From NCBI GenBank assembly GCA_036398175.1, contig DASWHL010000037.1, positions 94,552 through 158,551 on the forward strand: a DNA stretch of 64,000 nt, in the 5' to 3' direction. Positions 8,675 through 20,553 of the stretch are shown here, one piece after another (the first letter of the stretch is position 1; every line of letters begins with the position of its first letter). The DNA comes from JAOTWJ01 sp036398175 (GTDB taxonomy: Bacteria > Gemmatimonadota > Gemmatimonadetes > Gemmatimonadales > GWC2-71-9). The notes under the pieces were generated by a model, which was given only the letters and a program-made list of their open reading frames with translations, did no database searches and was not told the DNA's origin. The position numbers and the translations under genes were made by a program.

Positions 8675-10069
8675 ATGAGACAGCCACCCCGATTTCGCGT
8701 TCCTTCCGTCCCGACTGCCCTCACCGCCGTCGCCGCCCTCATGGCCCTGGGTCCCGGTCCTCTCGCCGCCCAGAGCATCACAGTCTTCGAAAACGTCAAC
8801 GTCATCCCCATGGACCGGGAACGGGTCCTCGAGAACCAGACCGTCGTGGTGCGGGACGGGCGCGTCGCGGCGATGGGCCCGGCCGGTTCCGTGACGATGC
8901 CCGCGGGCGCGGTGCGCGTGGCGGCCGGCGGCCGATTCCTGCTGCCGGGGCTCGCCGAGATGCACGCACACATTCCGGCCCCCGGGGCCGCCAATACCCG
9001 CGGGGCGGACTACACGGAGAACGTGCTGTTCCTGTACGTCGCGGGAGGTGTGACCACCATCCGCGGCATGCTCGGCCACCCGTCCCATCTCGAGCTGCGG
9101 CGCCGGGTGGAGGCCGGCGAGGTCGTTGGACCGCGGATCTGGACCTCCGGTCCGTCGGTGAACGGGAACAGCGTGCCGACGCCGGCCGCCGCCGTCACGG
9201 CCGCCCGCGAACAGCGGGCCGGGGGGTACGACTTCATCAAGATCCATCCCGGCGTGCGGCGTGAGGTGTTCGACTCGCTCGATGCCGCGGCCGACCGCGA
9301 GGGAATCCGGTTTGCCGGCCACGTCCCGGTGGAGGTGGGGATCGAGCGGGCGCTCGAGGCCGGCTACTGGTCCATAGACCATCTCGACGGCTACGTCGAA
9401 GCCCTCGCCGGCCGCAGCGGCCAGCAGGCGCTGTGGTTCGGCGCCCAACTGGGCCCCGCGGTGGACTTCGCCAGGATCCCCGACCTGGCCGCGCGCACGC
9501 GCGCCGCCGGTGTCTGGAATGTCCCGACGCAGACCTTGATGGAGAGCTTCGCCACCGCCGAGTCGGCGGCCCAACTCGCGGAGCGGCCGGAAATGCGGTA
9601 CGTGCCCCCCGTGGACCGCCAGGGGTGGATTGCCTGGAAGAACACGCAGGACGCCCGCAACATTCCCCGCGCAGATCTGGACCGGTGGATCGAGGCGCGG
9701 CGCCGGTTGATCAAGGCCCTCGACGACGCCGGCGCGGGTCTGCTGCTGGGATCGGACGCGCCGCAGGTGTGGAACGTGCCCGGGTTCTCGGTGCACCGCG
9801 AGCTGGAAGCCCTCGTGGCGGCGGGCCTCACGCCCTACGAGGCGCTGGTAACGGGCACCCGCAACGTGGCCGTGTATCTGGGCACCGCGGATCGCGCCGG
9901 GACGATCGAGGTGGGAAGGCAGGCCGACTTCCTCCTGCTCGAGGCCAACCCGCTGACGGACATCCGCAACACCACGCGCCGCGCGGGGGTCATGATCCGT
10001 GGTGTCTGGCATCCGCAGGCGGAGATCGAGGCGCGATTGGCGGGGATTGCGGAGGGGTATGGGGGGTAG
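8675..10069 (+). CDS. Secreted amidohydrolase
   Basis: 464 residues with a signal peptide ending ...GPLAAQS, so probably periplasmic. It is a TIM-barrel metal-dependent hydrolase of the imidazolonepropionase/prolidase-like group. Metal-site motifs in order: MHAHIP (HxH), FIKIH (probable carboxylated lysine), GHVP and SIDHLDG (histidines), LLGSDAP (Asp). The N-terminal and C-terminal strands form the usual composite domain (VVVRDGRVAAMGP and ADFLLLEANPL). Substrates in this group include dipeptides and cyclic amides; none can be named here. The start is ATG 8675. The 3' end overlaps the downstream yggU-like gene by 11 bases. Confidence 0.88.
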   Translation: MRQPPRFRVPSVPTALTAVAALMALGPGPLAAQSITVFENVNVIPMDRERVLENQTVVVRDGRVAAMGPAGSVTMPAGAVRVAAGGRFLLPGLAEMHAHIPAPGAANTRGADYTENVLFLYVAGGVTTIRGMLGHPSHLELRRRVEAGEVVGPRIWTSGPSVNGNSVPTPAAAVTAAREQRAGGYDFIKIHPGVRREVFDSLDAAADREGIRFAGHVPVEVGIERALEAGYWSIDHLDGYVEALAGRSGQQALWFGAQLGPAVDFARIPDLAARTRAAGVWNVPTQTLMESFATAESAAQLAERPEMRYVPPVDRQGWIAWKNTQDARNIPRADLDRWIEARRRLIKALDDAGAGLLLGSDAPQVWNVPGFSVHRELEALVAAGLTPYEALVTGTRNVAVYLGTADRAGTIEVGRQADFLLLEANPLTDIRNTTRRAGVMIRGVWHPQAEIEARLAGIAEGYGG

Positions 10070-10352
10070 GGGGAGCACCATCGTCCTTGCGGTCCACGTG
10101 CAGCCGCGGGCCGCGCGGACCGAGGTCGTGGGGATGCACGGGGGCGCGGTGAAGATCCGGCTCAAGGCGCCGCCGGTGGACGGCGCGGCGAACGACGAGC
10201 TGGTGCGGTTCCTCGCGGCGCGGCTGGGCGTGCGTCGGCAGGACGTGGAGATCGTGGGCGGCGCAACGGCCCGCGCCAAGCGCGTGCGAGTGAGCGGCAC
10301 GGCCTCGAGCGAACAGGACCTCGTGCGACGGCTGTGCGGGGGAGCGCCGTGA
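10059..10352 (+). CDS. DUF167 (YggU) family protein
   Basis: 97 residues carrying the family pattern: VHVQPRAARTEVVG, IRLKAPPVDGAANDELVRFLA and VEIVGGATARAKRVRV. YggU proteins are small alpha/beta proteins of unknown function found across bacteria and archaea. The start ATG 10059 is chosen because it is preceded by GGAGGGG and lies inside the end of the amidohydrolase gene, which suggests translational coupling; longer in-frame starts would only add an arginine-rich shadow of the upstream gene. Confidence 0.85.
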   Translation: MGGRGSTIVLAVHVQPRAARTEVVGMHGGAVKIRLKAPPVDGAANDELVRFLAARLGVRRQDVEIVGGATARAKRVRVSGTASSEQDLVRRLCGGAP

Positions 10353-10376
10353 CGGCGACGCTCCGGTTCCCCGAGG

Positions 10377-10712
10377 TCAGAAGACCAGGTCCACCGCCAG
10401 ATTGAGGACGCTCAGCAGGACGCTGCCGACGAGCGCGGATCCGAATCCCCGCACCTTGAACCCGTCCACGAGCGCCGCGGCCAGCATGAGCATCACGGCG
10501 TTCACGACGAACAGAAACAGCCCCAGCGTGATGATCGTGAGCGGGAGCGTGAGCAACACGAGCACGGGGCGCACGATGGCGTTCGCGATGCCCAGCACCA
10601 GCGCACCCCAGAGCGCGGCCTTCGCGTCGCGGACGTCGATGCCCGAGACGATCTTGCCGACCACGAACAACAGGATGGCGGTCACGACGAGGTGGAGCAG
10701 GAACTGAAGCAT
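10377..10712 (-). CDS. Phage-holin-superfamily-IV-like 4-TM membrane protein
   Basis: 111 residues with four hydrophobic segments and the family features VVGKIVSGIDVRD, ANAIVRPVLVLLTLPLTI and LGLFLFVVNAVMLMLAAALVDGF. These match the small 4-TM 'phage holin family' (PF04020-type) proteins that are chromosomal in many bacteria. Despite the name, no lysis gene or phage gene is near, so a holin role is not supported. The start is ATG 10712. Confidence 0.82.
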   Translation of the reverse strand: MLQFLLHLVVTAILLFVVGKIVSGIDVRDAKAALWGALVLGIANAIVRPVLVLLTLPLTIITLGLFLFVVNAVMLMLAAALVDGFKVRGFGSALVGSVLLSVLNLAVDLVF

Positions 10713-10786
10713 GGCGCACCCTCAGGCGAGAGACGGAGCGGACGGTTCCAAGGTCATGTTTGGGCGGGCGCGAAGCGGCGTGGAGG

Positions 10787-10830
10787 CGGTCGGTGCCACC
10801 GACCGTTGCCGAGCCGCGGGTTCACCCGCG
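10787..10830. other. Two adjacent palindromes in a 280-bp non-coding gap
   Basis: The gap 10713-10994 holds no convincing gene. It contains an 8-bp perfect hairpin CGGTCGGT / ACCGACCG (10787-10794 and 10798-10805) and a 7-bp hairpin CGCGGGT / ACCCGCG with a TC centre (10815-10830). The second differs from the palindrome at 5568-5583 by one base. They lie downstream of the minus-strand outer-membrane gene and could end its transcript, but there is no U-tract. Confidence 0.4.
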
Positions 10831-10994
10831 CATCCGGCGGACGGTACCGGATTCCGATCGAGGGACCAATCACGGCACCCGGCGCGCACCCGTTCACGAG
10901 GCGCCGGAGCCGGGCGGCTTCCCGCCCCCGAGACGGCTGGGCCAGCCGCGACGACATCCGCCATCTCACAGTCACCGGATACCCGCCTCGGCCT

Positions 10995-11585
10995 TCACCG
11001 GCGGCCCAGGAGCCAGCCGAACAGGAGGCGAAACTGCCAGGACCGCTGGGTGGCGTCGGTGACATCGAACACGTTCGTCACGCCCAGGACGTATCGCACG
11101 TCGAGCCCGGCCAGTTCTCCGCGCGTCAACACCTTGACCACCGAGAGCCCGAAGGGCACGGACCAGACCGTGCGCCGGGCAAGGTCGCATGCCGACGTCG
11201 GATCGGCCCGGCACCCGAACCGGACGCTGAGGCCGATGCCGCCGTAGGGCCGGACGAACACGTCGCGACTCGCGGCGAGGAGGCCTCCCAGCATGAGGGG
11301 GACGTTCACGTAATCGAGGCGGATGCGGCCGCCGCCCATCTGTGTCCAGGCGGGCGCTAGCTCGAGATATGCGTGATCGAACGTCACGAGGCCGGCCTGC
11401 ACCCCCGCCGTACCTCCCCACCGCCATCCGAGATTGTCCAGGTAATCGGTCAGGTCGTTGTGCGTGGCGCCCACGGACAACGCGATGTAGTGCCTCGCGA
11501 ACTGCGCGGCGGCGGGCGACGGCGCGAGCGGCGCGAACAGGACGACCGCGACGCGCCACGGGATCCGTGTCCCTCTCACCGGCAT
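10995..11585 (-). CDS. Secreted outer-membrane beta-barrel protein
   Basis: 196 residues with a signal peptide ending PAAAQF, then alternating hydrophobic/polar strands typical of a small outer-membrane barrel: YIALSVGATHNDL, WGGTAGVQAGLV, LDYVNVPLMLGGLL, VFVRPYGGIGLSVRF, VPFGLSVVKVL and WQFRLLFGWLLG. The layout resembles PorT/OmpW-like barrels with eight strands. It begins ten bases after the alkyltransferase-like gene, so it probably belongs to the same minus-strand transcript. The specific function is unknown. Confidence 0.8.
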   Translation of the reverse strand: MPVRGTRIPWRVAVVLFAPLAPSPAAAQFARHYIALSVGATHNDLTDYLDNLGWRWGGTAGVQAGLVTFDHAYLELAPAWTQMGGGRIRLDYVNVPLMLGGLLAASRDVFVRPYGGIGLSVRFGCRADPTSACDLARRTVWSVPFGLSVVKVLTRGELAGLDVRYVLGVTNVFDVTDATQRSWQFRLLFGWLLGRR

Positions 11586-11595
11586 GCGTGGTCCC

Positions 11596-11949
11596 TCATG
11601 GATCGGCGACCCGGCCGCCGGGGGAGCCGCGCCCCGCGCGGGGGCGCCATCCCCACCGGTCCAGCGCCACGCAATCGCCGTCGAACACGACGCCCTCGGC
11701 CTCGAGCCGCGCGCGCTGCATCAGGGCCGAGTGACCCTCGGGGGGGAGGCTGATGGCACCGCGGGCGTTGACCACGCGATGCCAGGGCACCGCGGTGTCC
11801 ACCTCCAGTGCGGCGAGGGCGTACCCCACCAGTCGCGCCTGTCCCCGCAGTCCGGCCAGCTCCGCGATCCTCCCATAGGTCGTGACCCGTCCCCGCGGAA
11901 TCCGGCGGACCACGGCGTAGATCCGCCGGCGCCGCGCGTCCGCCGTCAC
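11596..11949 (-). CDS. Alkyltransferase-like protein (MGMT fold, no catalytic Cys)
   Basis: 117 residues matching the C-terminal domain of O6-methylguanine-DNA methyltransferase: IPRGRVTTYGRIAELAG (helix-turn-helix), VGYALAAL (arginine-finger region altered) and VPWHRVV at residues 54-60. In active enzymes the last motif is PCHRV; here Trp56 replaces the acceptor Cys, which defines alkyltransferase-like (ATL) proteins. These bind alkylated guanine and hand the damage to nucleotide excision repair. The GTG start at 11949 overlaps the stop of the upstream lipoprotein gene (GTGA), so translation is coupled. The same frame is open far upstream, but that part is a shadow. Confidence 0.9.
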   Translation of the reverse strand: MTADARRRRIYAVVRRIPRGRVTTYGRIAELAGLRGQARLVGYALAALEVDTAVPWHRVVNARGAISLPPEGHSALMQRARLEAEGVVFDGDCVALDRWGWRPRAGRGSPGGRVADP

Positions 11950-12506
11950 CGGCGTTGGGGGACCCGGCGCATGCGGTCGCCGTCCCCGAGCGACCCGGGC
12001 CGATCGGCGAACGCGGCGATGAAGGCGCGGAGTGCCGCCGTCTCGGCCGTGAGCAGGAGGTTCCCCTGCACGGTCGCGTGCGCGACCACCGACGGGTCCC
12101 GGCCGACCAGGGCCTTGAGCGAGTCGTAGACCAGGGTCGCGGCCACGAGCAGTGAGTCCACGCGCTGGAGCGCCCAGAACTGGTGGGTGGCCAGAAACGC
12201 ATCCCGGTATTCCGCGCTCCATGCATCCGGGAGGTCCGCCGGCTCGACGTCGAGCCAGCGACGCCCCGCGAGCGTGGTCACCCGACCGATCCACATGCTG
12301 GCATCGCCGTCCTGGTTGACCAGCGCGAGTCCGTAGGTCGTGCTGTCCCGCGCGGTCACGACCAGCACGTCGCCGGATTGCCCGACCCACGTTCCGACGA
12401 GGGCCGGCTCCGACACGAGCGTCGCGCTGGTGTACAGCGGGTTCACGGATGGCACGCACGCGCCGAGAGCAAACGGCAGCAGAAGCGCAGCCAGACTGGG
12501 TCTCAT
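11946..12506 (-). CDS. Small lipoprotein, unknown function
   Basis: 186 residues with a lipoprotein signal (LLLPFALGAC, Cys16), followed by a start such as VPSVNPLYTSATLV and a predicted beta-rich domain. The VNPLYT opening after the lipid Cys recurs in small lipoproteins of several phyla, but I cannot give a function. It lies 19 bases past the phosphotransferase gene and overlaps the ATL gene, so these are probably one operon. Confidence 0.75.
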   Translation of the reverse strand: MRPSLAALLLPFALGACVPSVNPLYTSATLVSEPALVGTWVGQSGDVLVVTARDSTTYGLALVNQDGDASMWIGRVTTLAGRRWLDVEPADLPDAWSAEYRDAFLATHQFWALQRVDSLLVAATLVYDSLKALVGRDPSVVAHATVQGNLLLTAETAALRAFIAAFADRPGSLGDGDRMRRVPQRR

Positions 12507-12525
12507 GAGTCCCTCCCGTGGGTGG

Positions 12526-14013
12526 TCACACCTCGGCCGCCAGCCGGTCCCGGACCGCTTCGGCCACCTTCACCCGGGCCCAGTGCTTGTCGTTCCCCTC
12601 TACCAGGGTCCAGGGCGCCACCGAGGTGCTGGTCCGCTCGATCATGTCGCAGGCGGCGGCCTCGTATCCATCCCACTTCTTCCGGTTCCGCCAATCCTCC
12701 TCCGTGATCTTATACTGCTTGAACGGGGTGTGCTGGCGGTCCTTGAAGCGGCGCAGTTGTTCCTCCGGCGTGATCGCGATCCAGAATTTCATCACGATCA
12801 CCCCGCCTTCGGTCAGCTGCTCCTCGAAGTCGTTGATCTCCGTATACGCCCGTTGCCACTCCGCCGCCTGCGCGAAACCCTCGAGCCGCTCCACCAGGAC
12901 GCGCCCGTACCAGCTGCGATCGTAGATCGTGACCCGGCCGCGCCGTGGCAGGTGCCGCCAGAACCGCCACAGGTACGGGTGCGCCCGCTCCTCGTCCGTG
13001 GGCGCCGCGATCCCGGTCACGCGGTACAGGTACGGGCTCATGGCCGCGGTCAGGCGGCGGATGGTGCCGCCCTTGCCCGCCGCGTCGGGGCCCTCGAAGA
13101 CCGCCAGGAGCGAGCGTTCGGCGCCGTCCAGCCCCCGCGTGAGGCGCCCGAGATCCGCCTGGGCGGCGCCCAGGCGCTTGGTGTACGGCTTATTCCCGAG
13201 CGCCCGGTCCATCTTCAGCTTGCGCAGGACGTTCCGTCGCTTGGGCCTGGGGAGGGCGGCCGGCCTTCTGGACGAGGACGAGCGGGCCTTCGCCTTCGCC
13301 TCGGCGCGGTCGGCGGCCTCCGCGAGCGCCCGCAGCAGCGACTTGGCCACCGTCATGTTCCGGAACTCGGTGTCGGCCGCTTCCACGACCGTCCACGGCG
13401 CGAAGTCCATGCTGGTCAGCCGGAGCATCTCCTCCGTCACCTCGCGGAAGTCGTCGTACCGCTTGAAGAACTTCCGCGCGTTCTCGTGCACGCGCCAGCG
13501 TGTGGCGGGATCGGACAGCAACTCCTTCAACCGCCTCTTCTCGACCTTCTTGGACAGGTGCAGATGGTACTTGAGCACCGGGTAGGACTCCGCCGCGAGC
13601 ATGCGCTCGAACCCGCGCACCCGCCCCATGCACCGCTCGAATTCCGCGCTGTCAATGTGACCGACGGCGTGCGCGACGATGGGCTGGGTGTACCAGGACC
13701 CGAAGAAGATCCCGATCTTCCCCCGGGGGGGCAGCATGCGCCAGAAGCGCCAGTACTCGGGCCGCTCGCGCTCCTCGTCGTTGGGCTCCCAGAGCACGTT
13801 GGTTTCCAGCCCGCGGACATCCATCCATTCATGGAGCAGCGCGACGGTCTCGCTCTTGCCGGCACCTTCCGCGCCGGCAATCACGATCACGGGGGCGAGG
13901 CTGGTCCGCGCGATGCGCTCCTGGACGGCGAGCAGTCCCGTCCGGACGGCCGGCGCCTCCTTCTTGTACGTGTCCTTGTCGAGCCTGTTGCCGACTTCCG
14001 CCGCCTCGAGCAT
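12526..14013 (-). CDS. pap: Polyphosphate:AMP phosphotransferase (double PPK2 domain)
   Basis: 495 residues containing two PPK2 domains in tandem, the layout of class II PPK2 (Pap), which uses polyphosphate to phosphorylate AMP to ADP. Domain 1 has the P-loop GAEGAGKS (residues 47-54). Domain 2 has EGPDAAGKGGT (near 305-315) and YDRSWYGRVLVERLEGF, and WTLVEGNDKHWARVKV near the end. Domain 1 keeps the loop but has FFGSWYTQPIV in place of the YDRSWY motif, in keeping with the usual division into one active and one degenerate half. The ATG at 14013 has GGGGAGGGG just upstream; a GTG 18 bases earlier is less likely. It is divergent from metH. Confidence 0.92.
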   Translation of the reverse strand: MLEAAEVGNRLDKDTYKKEAPAVRTGLLAVQERIARTSLAPVIVIAGAEGAGKSETVALLHEWMDVRGLETNVLWEPNDEERERPEYWRFWRMLPPRGKIGIFFGSWYTQPIVAHAVGHIDSAEFERCMGRVRGFERMLAAESYPVLKYHLHLSKKVEKRRLKELLSDPATRWRVHENARKFFKRYDDFREVTEEMLRLTSMDFAPWTVVEAADTEFRNMTVAKSLLRALAEAADRAEAKAKARSSSSRRPAALPRPKRRNVLRKLKMDRALGNKPYTKRLGAAQADLGRLTRGLDGAERSLLAVFEGPDAAGKGGTIRRLTAAMSPYLYRVTGIAAPTDEERAHPYLWRFWRHLPRRGRVTIYDRSWYGRVLVERLEGFAQAAEWQRAYTEINDFEEQLTEGGVIVMKFWIAITPEEQLRRFKDRQHTPFKQYKITEEDWRNRKKWDGYEAAACDMIERTSTSVAPWTLVEGNDKHWARVKVAEAVRDRLAAEV

Positions 14014-14123
14014 CTGCCCCTCCCCTGCCACGTGCCCGGAAACCCGCCCTGCGGTCCCCTTGAGACTGCGGCGCGGTCCCGCAAAAGTGAAGAGCAGCCT
14101 CCTCCCCCCGAAAGCTGGCGCAT

Positions 14124-14155
14124 TTGACCCGAGCCCGTTAGCTTCGAACTACAAT
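14124..14155 (+). promoter_or_regulatory. Candidate promoter of the metH transcript
   Basis: TTGACC (14124-14129) and TACAAT (14150-14155). The -10 is one mismatch from consensus; the 20-base spacer is longer than ideal. The predicted start, about 7 bases past the -10, coincides with the first base of the SAM-II riboswitch, which supports the call. Confidence 0.55.
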
Positions 14156-14161
14156 TGCTTT

Positions 14162-14209
14162 CGTGGTGATTTGCGGCCGATTGCAGCCACGTTAAACAAG
14201 TCGCTAAAA
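14162..14209 (+). ncRNA. SAM-II riboswitch
   Basis: Matches the SAM-II (metA-type) aptamer: CGTGGTGATTTG, then TTGCAGCCACGTTAAAC, then GTCGCTAAAA. P1 pairs 14162-14166 (CGTGG) with 14187-14191 (CCACG). The pseudoknot pairs the loop GCGGC (14173-14177) with GTCGC (14200-14204), with one G-U pair. The conserved A-rich joining segment is present. It senses S-adenosylmethionine and lies 173 bases upstream of metH, followed at once by an intrinsic terminator, so control by transcription termination is likely. The region 14014-14382 has no gene; it holds this leader, its promoter and a repeat hairpin. Confidence 0.93.
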
Positions 14210-14217
14210 CGCCGGAC

Positions 14218-14249
14218 CCCCGGGACCGTTTGGCGACCCGGGGTTTTTT
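14218..14249 (+). terminator. Intrinsic terminator in the metH leader
   Basis: A 7-bp perfect GC stem, CCCCGGG (14218-14224) and CCCGGGG (14237-14243), with a 12-base loop, followed by six T (14244-14249). It begins eight bases after the conserved end of the SAM-II aptamer, a position suited to SAM-dependent attenuation of metH. Confidence 0.9.
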
Positions 14250-14282
14250 GCGTGACATCTGGGAAGGGCGAGATGGGGAATC

Positions 14283-14363
14283 GTGCAGCGTCCAGCGTGC
14301 AGCGCGCAGCGGCCCCGCCCCGCGCGGGTAGGCACGCTGCACCCTGCACCCTGCACGCTGCAC
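14283..14363. repeat. Short-period inverted repeat between the terminator and metH
   Basis: GTGCAGCG-like units (14283-14310) face CGCTGCAC / CCCTGCAC units (14333-14363). For example GTGCAGCG at 14283-14290 is the exact complement of CGCTGCAC at 14356-14363. It ends 20 bases before the metH start codon and would form a strong hairpin in the leader RNA. Confidence 0.8.
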
Positions 14364-14382
14364 GGTCGTCAGGACCCCGCCC

Positions 14383-18065
<3,683 letters not shown>

Positions 18066-18069
<4 letters not shown>

Positions 18070-19922
18070 CGCGACCGCTGGCGGACCGTATTGCCGACGG
18101 GCGGGTTCACGTGGTGGACGGCGCCATGGGCACCATGCTCTACGGGCGGGGCGTTTTCGTCCACGTGTGCTACGACGAGCTGAACGTCATCCAGCCCGAC
18201 CTGGTCCGCGAAATCCACGAGGCCTACGCCGCGGCCGGCGCCGACATTCTCGAGACCAACACGTTCGGCGCCAACCCCGTCAAGCTCTCGAGCTTCGGGC
18301 TCGAGGCGGACACGGAGACGATCAACACCGCGGCGGCGCGGCTCGCGCGTGAGGCCGCCGGCGAGCGGCTGAGCGTCGTGGGCGCCATCGGGCCGCTCGG
18401 CATCCGCATCGAGCCGTTCGGGCCCACGGCCCGCGACGAGGCGGAGTCGCTTTTCGGGCGGCAGGTGGACGGGCTGCTGGCCGGCGCGGTGGACGGCTTC
18501 ATCCTGGAGACGTTCACCGACGTGGACGAGCTGGCGGCGGCGCTACGCGCCATCCGGGCCCGGTGTCCGCTCCCGGTGATCGCGCAGATGACGATCGGCG
18601 AGACCGGCACCACGGCCTACGGCACGGACATCGAGAGCGTGGCGCGGCGGCTCACGGATCTCGGCGCGGACGTCGTGGGGCTCAACTGCGCGGTGGGACC
18701 GGCGGCCATGCTCGACGCGATCGAGCGGATGGCCGCGGTGACGGACCGCCCGCTTGCCGCCCAGCCCAACGCGGGCGTGCCCCGGGAGGTCGGCGACCGC
18801 AAGATGTACCTCGCGAGCCCCGAGTACATGGCCCGCTACGCGCGACGGTTCATCGAGGCGGGCGCGCGGTTCGTGGGCGGGTGCTGCGGCACGACGCCGG
18901 ATCACATCCGGCGCATCCGGGACCAGGTGGCGACGGTCCAGCCGCGCCGCTCGACGGCGGTCTTCGCTCGGGCGGAGGTCCAGGCGCCGACCGGCGTCGC
19001 GCCCGTACCGGTGGCGCACCGCTCCCGGTGGGGCGCCGCGCTGGCCAACGGCAGCTTTGCCGTGAGCGTCCAGACGCTGCCGCCGCGCGGGTGGCAGGCC
19101 GACGATCTGATCCGGGCGGCGCGGGACCTCCAGGCTGTGGGGGTGGACGCCTTGAGCCTCCTGGACACGCCTCGCGCCGAGGGCCGCATGAGCGTGCTGC
19201 CCACCGCGATGCTGGTGCAGCGGGACGTGGGGCTCGAGGCGCTGGTCCATTACACCTGCCGCGACCGCAACATGCTCGGCATGCTCGCGGACCTGCTGGG
19301 CGCCGCGGCCATGGGACTCCGCAACCTCCTGCTGGTCACCGGCGACGCGCCGCGCATGGGCCCCTATCCCGACTCCACCGCCGTCTTCGACATTGACAGC
19401 ATCGGCCTCACCAACATCGTGTACCGCCTGAACCACGGGCTCGATCCGGGCGGCAACCCGATCGGCCCGCCCACCCGCTTCGTGATCGGGGTGGCCGCGA
19501 ATCACGCCGCCACCGACCTCGAGCGGGAGGCGGGCCGCTTTTTCTGGAAGGTGGACGCCGGGGCCGAGTTCGCGGTGACGCAGCCCGTCTTCGACGCGGC
19601 GCCGCTGGCGGCGTTCCTGGAGCGCGTGCGGGACTTCCGGGTGCCCGTGGTCGCGTCGCTGTGGCCGCTCACCTCGCTGCGGAACGCGGAGGCGCTGGCC
19701 AACGAGATCCCCGGAGTACACGTGCCCGCCGCCGTGATCGAGCGGATGCGGGGTGCGGAGACCCACGGATCGGGCGCGGCCGCGGCCGAAGGGCTCGCGA
19801 TCGCCCGGGAGCTGCTCGCCGCGATCCGGCCGCTCGTCCAGGGAGTGCAGATCGTGGCGCCCGGGGGCGACATGGCTCCGGCGTTGGCGCTCGCCCGGGA
19901 CGCGGTCGCCGGACGGTCCTAG
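18066..19922 (+). CDS. Bifunctional homocysteine S-methyltransferase / methylenetetrahydrofolate reductase
   Basis: 618 residues. The N-terminal half (about 10-290) is a homocysteine methyltransferase barrel with zinc cysteines in GLNCAVGP and GGCCGTTPDHIR. The C-terminal half (about 320-600) is a MetF-type flavin barrel with HYTCRDRN, LLVTGDAP and FAVTQPVFD. This fusion is like Bacillus YitJ. The reductase can make methyl-THF, the substrate of the upstream MetH. ATG 18066 overlaps the metH stop, so both share the SAM-II control. An inverted repeat lies past the stop. Confidence 0.93.
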
Positions 19923-19940
19923 GCCGTGCGAATTCCCCGA

Positions 19941-19964
19941 CCGGCGCAACGCGGACCGCGCCGG
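19941..19964 (+). terminator. Hairpin after the methionine operon
   Basis: A 7-bp perfect stem, CCGGCGC (19941-19947) and GCGCCGG (19958-19964), with a 10-base loop, 19 bases after the stop codon. No U-tract follows, so this is a weak terminator candidate. Confidence 0.35.
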
Positions 19965-20017
19965 AGCGCGTGAGACTGCGCCGCCTCACCCCCGTCACCG
20001 CCTGACCCGGAGGGTAC

Positions 20018-20515
20018 ATGCGGCTCCATCCATGGATCGTCCTGCTGGGCGGTGCCTGCGCCGTTACCGCCGACCTCAGCGCGCAGGGCGCCGCCCCCAT
20101 CTTCGACCGGCTTCAGGGAGAGTGGGTGGGAACGGGCACCCTGCTGAACCGGGCGGCCCGGTTCAGCATGCAGTGGCGGCACCAGGACGGGTTCGCGGTG
20201 CTGATCTTTGCCAACGGGTTTGCCGACACGAGCGGCGCGGTGACGCCGGTGCTCAACGCGGCCGCCGTGTACCGGACCGGGCCGGCCAGGCCCGAGGGCG
20301 TGTGGCTGGACTCGCGGGGCACGCGGGTTGAGCTCCAGTGGGAGTCATCGGACTCGCTCCTGGCGGTGACCTGGACGGCCCCGACCGAGCGAGGTCGCAC
20401 CACCTATCGCGTTCGGTCGGCCGACGAGGTGGACGTGCTCGACGAAGTGCTGAGCAATGGCGAGTGGCGTACGTTCGGGACGGCACGGTACCGCCGCACG
20501 CCGGCTCCGCACTAG
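20018..20515 (+). CDS. Secreted protein, unknown function
   Basis: 165 residues with a signal peptide ending DLSAQG. The mature part opens with FDRLQGEWVGTGTLLN and contains several regular beta strands, as in small lipocalin-like or DUF1579-type proteins. There is no catalytic motif that I can identify. The start ATG 20018 has CCGGAGGG just upstream. It is close to the methionine operon but has its own spacing of about 95 bases, so it may be separate. Confidence 0.75.
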   Translation: MRLHPWIVLLGGACAVTADLSAQGAAPIFDRLQGEWVGTGTLLNRAARFSMQWRHQDGFAVLIFANGFADTSGAVTPVLNAAAVYRTGPARPEGVWLDSRGTRVELQWESSDSLLAVTWTAPTERGRTTYRVRSADEVDVLDEVLSNGEWRTFGTARYRRTPAPH

Positions 20516-20553
20516 GCGAGCCCCGCTGGTCGAGCGCGGCCCGGGCACGCTCG

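Noticed and set aside
6949..9264. 771-residue plus-strand frame across the deacetylase-like and amidohydrolase genes
   Set aside because: It spans two genes and the repeat between them, has no recognisable domain, and is Arg/Gly/Pro-rich.
10377..10712. Prophage remnant, from the holin-like protein
   Set aside because: The family is chromosomal in many bacteria and no phage gene lies nearby.
10815..10830. tRNA T-arm, from GGGTTCACCC
   Set aside because: No acceptor stem, D-arm or anticodon arm can be drawn around it; it is a plain palindrome.
12526..14013. Polyphosphate kinase 1
   Set aside because: The double P-loop layout, length and motifs fit class II PPK2 (Pap), not the longer PPK1.
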